NCBI GenBank assembly: GCA_900766135.1
Contig: CAAFUF010000038.1
Location: 1 to 64,000 of the forward strand
Origin: Paenibacillaceae bacterium
Lineage (GTDB): Bacteria > Bacillota > Bacilli > Paenibacillales > Paenibacillaceae
Length of the DNA: 64,000 bases
Direction: 5' to 3'
Positions 61,777 through 64,000 of the stretch are shown one piece after another. A model generated the notes under the pieces. The model saw only the letters and a list, made by a program, of their open reading frames with translations, did no database searches and was not told the origin of the DNA. The position numbers were made by a program, and so were the translations under genes. Every line of letters begins with the position of its first letter. The stretch's first letter is position 1.

Positions 61777-61816
61777 CGAAAAAAGACCCCAGTCGGCCAA
61801 GACGGGTCTTTTTTCG
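61777..61816. terminator. Strong bidirectional terminator
   Basis: CGAAAAAAGACCC (61777-61789) pairs perfectly with GGGTCTTTTTTCG (61804-61816), giving T runs on both strands. Confidence 0.9.
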
Positions 61817-61850
61817 TTGGAATAGTACTTTACTTGGAGGTAAAAAACTT

Positions 61851-61995
61851 ACACTTTGGAGTTGGTTAGGATAAGATAAGAGCTACAAATTCCTTCCGTC
61901 GATCTAATTCGTCGTTTTAAGGACGTTCGAATTAGATTTAGCTCGGATATAGTTTTGTAGAACCCGAGCAATGACGGTTTTGTCAGCCAAAGTGT
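61851..61995. ncRNA. Candidate structured RNA with nested helices and possible pseudoknot
   Basis: Four helices are compatible with one fold: P1 ACACTTTGG (61851-61859) with CCAAAGTGT (61987-61995); P2 CCGTC (61896-61900) with GACGG (61973-61977); P3 TCTAATTCG (61903-61911) with CGAATTAGA (61928-61936); P4 GCTCGG (61941-61946) with CCGAGC (61964-61969). P3 and P4 sit inside P2. CTACAAA (61883-61889) can also pair with TTTGTAG (61954-61960) in the P4 loop, a pseudoknot. The strand is unknown. A minus-strand promoter-like pair lies at 62053-62081. No known RNA class was recognised. Confidence 0.45.
61904..61990 (-). CDS. Possible 28-residue peptide inside the structured element
   Basis: On the minus strand GGAGG, 8 nt, then TTG opens 28 codons ending TAG. 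The product is basic and helical (starts MADKTVIARVL). The ribosome binding site is excellent and a promoter-like pair lies 60-90 bp upstream. The ORF runs through helices P2, P3 and P4, which would suit a regulatory leader, but no gene follows on this strand for several hundred bases. Confidence 0.35.
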   Translation of the reverse strand: MADKTVIARVLQNYIRAKSNSNVLKTTN

Positions 61996-62433
61996 AGCAC
62001 CTCCTTTTCCTAAAGATCGCACAAGGTGATTAATTTCAAGGTGTGCAATTTAATCGTAGAACCTCTCCTATTATTTGTCAACGATATACGTGAAAATCAA
62101 GAAAAAACGAGAAGAGTTACGCCCCGGTCATTACGCCGCATTCATGCGGCCGTGCGTGTCATTCTCGCCTGATTTCTACTCCTATATAATAACACTGAAA
62201 TATAATCAAATGATGTTCAACTTTCTTCTATATTTACTCATTCTTTATCAAATTTCGCTCTCCTTATTATTCCCCTTCAGTACATCTATTCTATCTCAGC
62301 GGTAGTAACTCTATAAAATTCAGTCACAAATCCTATACTAGGTATATAGCCCTATTTACATTTCAAACCATTTTTAATACTATTTAGTCAGCAATTAGGA
62401 AAAATTGCCAATAACCCTTTGGAGGTGTTTTCA
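61991..62433. other. AT-rich intergenic stretch
   Basis: It holds the minus-strand promoter candidate at 62053-62081, a short GC hairpin (GCCGCAT with ATGCGGC, about 62130-62146) and related CACCTTG motifs near 62000-62045. An open frame on the plus strand from 62075 lacks a ribosome binding site. Nothing else is recognised. Confidence 0.35.
62053..62081 (-). promoter_or_regulatory. Candidate promoter for the minus-strand peptide or RNA
   Basis: On the minus strand TTGACA (62076-62081) and TACGAT (62053-62058) are separated by 17 bp. The -35 is perfect and the -10 matches four of six bases. Confidence 0.45.
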
Positions 62434-63270
62434 TTGAAAAAACACGTTGTTAATCTTGTGAGATTGTTTGCAATACCATTATTCGCGGTAAGCTTAGGGG
62501 TATGTGGAGCTTCGGCGTATGCTGCCCCGGTAGAAAAGTCAATTGATCCCATGACAGAGTCTAGTACAGTAACTTTTGAATACATCAAACAGAAAGCGCT
62601 TAAAGAAGGTAAGGCACTTGACGTCAACAAATACGAGGCAACGCTACAAAAAATGGCTTCTCTGGGTTCAACCAATATCAATAATGACAAACAAAATCTA
62701 CTTGATGACTATGTTGTTTATCGTGAGACAGAAACTTCAAGTAGAATAGGAACTACTGCTGTATCAGGTGATACTAGAATCACTACTGAATATGTATATG
62801 GTGCTCAAACAAAGTATAGAGATTCGAGTGGAGATCTAGAAAACATGGCAACAAAATTATTTGAGTTTGCTTTGGGCCAAACACATCCATATGTAGGAAC
62901 ATTCATGTCAGTTCTGGGTATATTTATCCAGCCGAAGGATTACACGACATATACAGGCACGATTGTCACCTCGCTTCACGATTACGTAATTATTACAAAA
63001 AAGGCCGAAGTTTATAGAAATAATATCTGGGAGCCTATGGCAACTTCCCAAAAGAAAAATACATCAGCTCAAGTTAATTCAGTTTACTACAAAGGCACAG
63101 TTCGTTACACACCAAAAAATTTAGATCTTGGTCAAGTATCAGGACAAGCAGGCGAATTTTTTTATGATGATGCTAAACTTCAATCATTGGCAAAAAACAC
63201 CTTATCCCCATTGTTCTACTCATATCAATTTGGTACAATTGTAAATGTAAGCCCTTATTTCCAGTATTGA
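62434..63270 (+). CDS. Secreted protein of unknown function
   Basis: The protein has about 278 residues with a Sec signal peptide (basic start, hydrophobic core, cleavage after ASAYA near residue 31). The mature part is Thr/Tyr/Ser-rich with no membrane anchor and ends in aromatic-rich strands (YSYQFGTIVNVSPYFQY). I chose TTG at 62434 because GGAGGTG lies 6 nt upstream; an in-frame TTG at 62419 has no site. No family is recognised. Base composition is AT-rich compared with the main chromosome part. A lipoprotein gene follows in the same direction. Confidence 0.7.
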   Translation: MKKHVVNLVRLFAIPLFAVSLGVCGASAYAAPVEKSIDPMTESSTVTFEYIKQKALKEGKALDVNKYEATLQKMASLGSTNINNDKQNLLDDYVVYRETETSSRIGTTAVSGDTRITTEYVYGAQTKYRDSSGDLENMATKLFEFALGQTHPYVGTFMSVLGIFIQPKDYTTYTGTIVTSLHDYVIITKKAEVYRNNIWEPMATSQKKNTSAQVNSVYYKGTVRYTPKNLDLGQVSGQAGEFFYDDAKLQSLAKNTLSPLFYSYQFGTIVNVSPYFQY

Positions 63271-63276
63271 ATATGC

Positions 63277-63304
63277 GAGGGGCAGGATTAATTTCCTGTC
63301 CCTC
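63277..63304 (+). terminator. Hairpin between the secreted protein and lipoprotein genes
   Basis: The arms 63277-63287 and 63294-63304 (GAGGGGCAGGA with TCCTGTCCCTC, one G-T pair) lie in the short gap. There is no T run, so it may attenuate or stabilise the message rather than terminate it. Confidence 0.45.
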
Positions 63305-63327
63305 ATTACCAAAGGCAGGCGACTACA

Positions 63328-63807
63328 ATGATAAAAAGGCTTTTACTCATAACACCAATCTTCGTGATTCTGTCTCTTATCCTTGTAAGTTGTATTAATC
63401 AAAAAAGTGACATCGATATCAATAGTCCAGCTTATATATTTGGAGACGAGACTAATAAAACTATGGATGTCTCTATAAAAGGGCAGTACAGTAACAAAGA
63501 AAACAGTTTTAGGGGTTCTATAGTATTTGGAAATGATATTAAACTTGAGAATGTCATCTTTTCACCCGGATCTGGACTGATCAGTTATAATAAGACATCA
63601 AGAACTTATCTCGGACAAATATTCTTCGATTATGAAAGTAAGAAATATACGATTGAAATTACTGATCCCTCTCTATATAATAAATTGACCAACTTAGATA
63701 ATGATGGTATCAAAACGATTACTATTAGTTCACCTGCTAAAAATCTAGATGAGGCAAAACAGATAAACACAGAACTAAAAGAAAAAAAGCTCCCTTTTGA
63801 AAAATAA
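63328..63807 (+). CDS. Small lipoprotein of unknown function
   Basis: This 159-residue lipoprotein has the lipobox LVSC (cysteine about residue 22). The mature part is mostly predicted strand with alternating polar and hydrophobic residues and a Lys/Glu-rich tail. AAGGCAGG precedes the ATG. It lies 57 bp after the secreted protein gene; both are AT-rich and likely to be expressed together or to work at the cell surface. No family is recognised. Confidence 0.7.
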   Translation: MIKRLLLITPIFVILSLILVSCINQKSDIDINSPAYIFGDETNKTMDVSIKGQYSNKENSFRGSIVFGNDIKLENVIFSPGSGLISYNKTSRTYLGQIFFDYESKKYTIEITDPSLYNKLTNLDNDGIKTITISSPAKNLDEAKQINTELKEKKLPFEK

Positions 63808-63942
63808 TATTCTTTTATTTCTCTTTTTAATTACAGCAGGATTTTATAAAAATCCCTTGCGTTAGTATACTTTTGTTGTTTTTACAGCTTCATCAACGGT
63901 AGTGTCCACCTGAACCCCACTTGTTGACTCTTCCGTTTCTTT

Positions 63943-63984
63943 AATAATTAAAGCCGCTCCTATTCAGGAGTGGCTTTAATTATT
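63943..63984. terminator. Bidirectional terminator at the right edge
   Basis: The 19-bp arms 63943-63961 and 63966-63984 (with AAAGCC and GGCTTT, one G-T pair) form a strong hairpin with A/T-rich flanks. The segment 63808-63942 contains no supported gene; about 27 codons are open on the minus strand without a start. Confidence 0.75.
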
Positions 63985-64000
63985 ATCGTCAGTATTAAGC

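Noticed and set aside
61851..61995. Retron non-coding RNA
   Set aside because: The outer inverted repeat recalls a1/a2 ends, but no reverse transcriptase gene is encoded nearby on either strand.
62075..62305. 76-codon plus-strand frame starting at TTG
   Set aside because: It has no ribosome binding site and an unnatural composition, and it overlaps the -35 region of the minus-strand promoter candidate.
63865..63946. Minus-strand open stretch of about 27 codons before the right-edge terminator
   Set aside because: There is no start codon or ribosome binding site, and a stop lies just upstream; it is not enough to call a gene.

Overview
The window reads as chromosome of a high-GC, spore-forming Bacillota, most likely a Paenibacillus or close relative. 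The evidence is strong AGGAGG-type ribosome binding sites with frequent GTG and TTG starts, a GerK-type spore germination receptor operon (A-C-B order), a LplB/YtcP-type sugar ABC transporter beside a membrane-bound AraC regulator, the YdjF-YdjG-YdjH-YdjI membrane-stress operon, a DUF6809 protein and PadR/DUF2812 pairs. The species assignment is inference. No rRNA or tRNA gene was seen.

Layout. 0-12.6 kb: three methyl-accepting chemotaxis proteins, a MscS channel, a LysR regulator divergent from a YeiH-type exporter, a P-type Ca2+ ATPase and uridine kinase. 12.9-17.7 kb: a PadR/DUF2812 pair and gerKA-gerKC-gerKB, all on the minus strand. 17.8-25.8 kb: a heterodimeric ABC exporter, an SGNH-like protein, small membrane proteins, an unusual glycine-rich protein with an Sm-like N terminus, a guanidino-group-modifying enzyme and an AraC/GyrI regulator. 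25.8-33.6 kb: anaerobic pyruvate metabolism (pflA, pflB, adhE), an EamA transporter and mscL. 33.7-37.3 kb: the pspA/ydjGHI envelope-stress operon. 37.5-44.4 kb: a seven-gene minus-strand operon coupling an ABC importer (binding protein, two permeases, ATPase) to a DeoR regulator, an alkaline-phosphatase-superfamily enzyme and a PHP-domain phosphatase. 45.3-46.4 kb: lrgAB/cidAB. 46.7-53.1 kb: a complex-sugar ABC transporter with its AraC regulator. 53.5-57.8 kb: VanZ-like, SRPBCC and ArsB-like proteins, a lipoprotein and DUF6809.

57.9-60.4 kb is a large type I-C-like CRISPR array (36 repeats, 35 complete spacers) with no cas genes in the window. Its transcription is predicted on the minus strand: the left end is degenerate, and the right end appears cut inside a further repeat. 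From 60.4 kb to the end the DNA is AT-richer and has accessory character: tiny phage-like ORFs, a 31-bp direct repeat around a small gene, a short hydrophobic peptide gene, a roughly 145-nt element with several mutually compatible helices (candidate structured RNA), a secreted protein and a lipoprotein.

Two families of short palindromic elements sit only between genes. Family A (CTGCA...TGCAG palindromes, four per locus) occurs at 12.7, 44.8 and 50.6 kb. Family B (AATAAGG / GTAACGGAC motifs) occurs at 32.9, 45.1 and 46.4-46.6 kb. These elements, the truncated array end and the structured element at 61.85-62.0 kb are the least conventional signals here.
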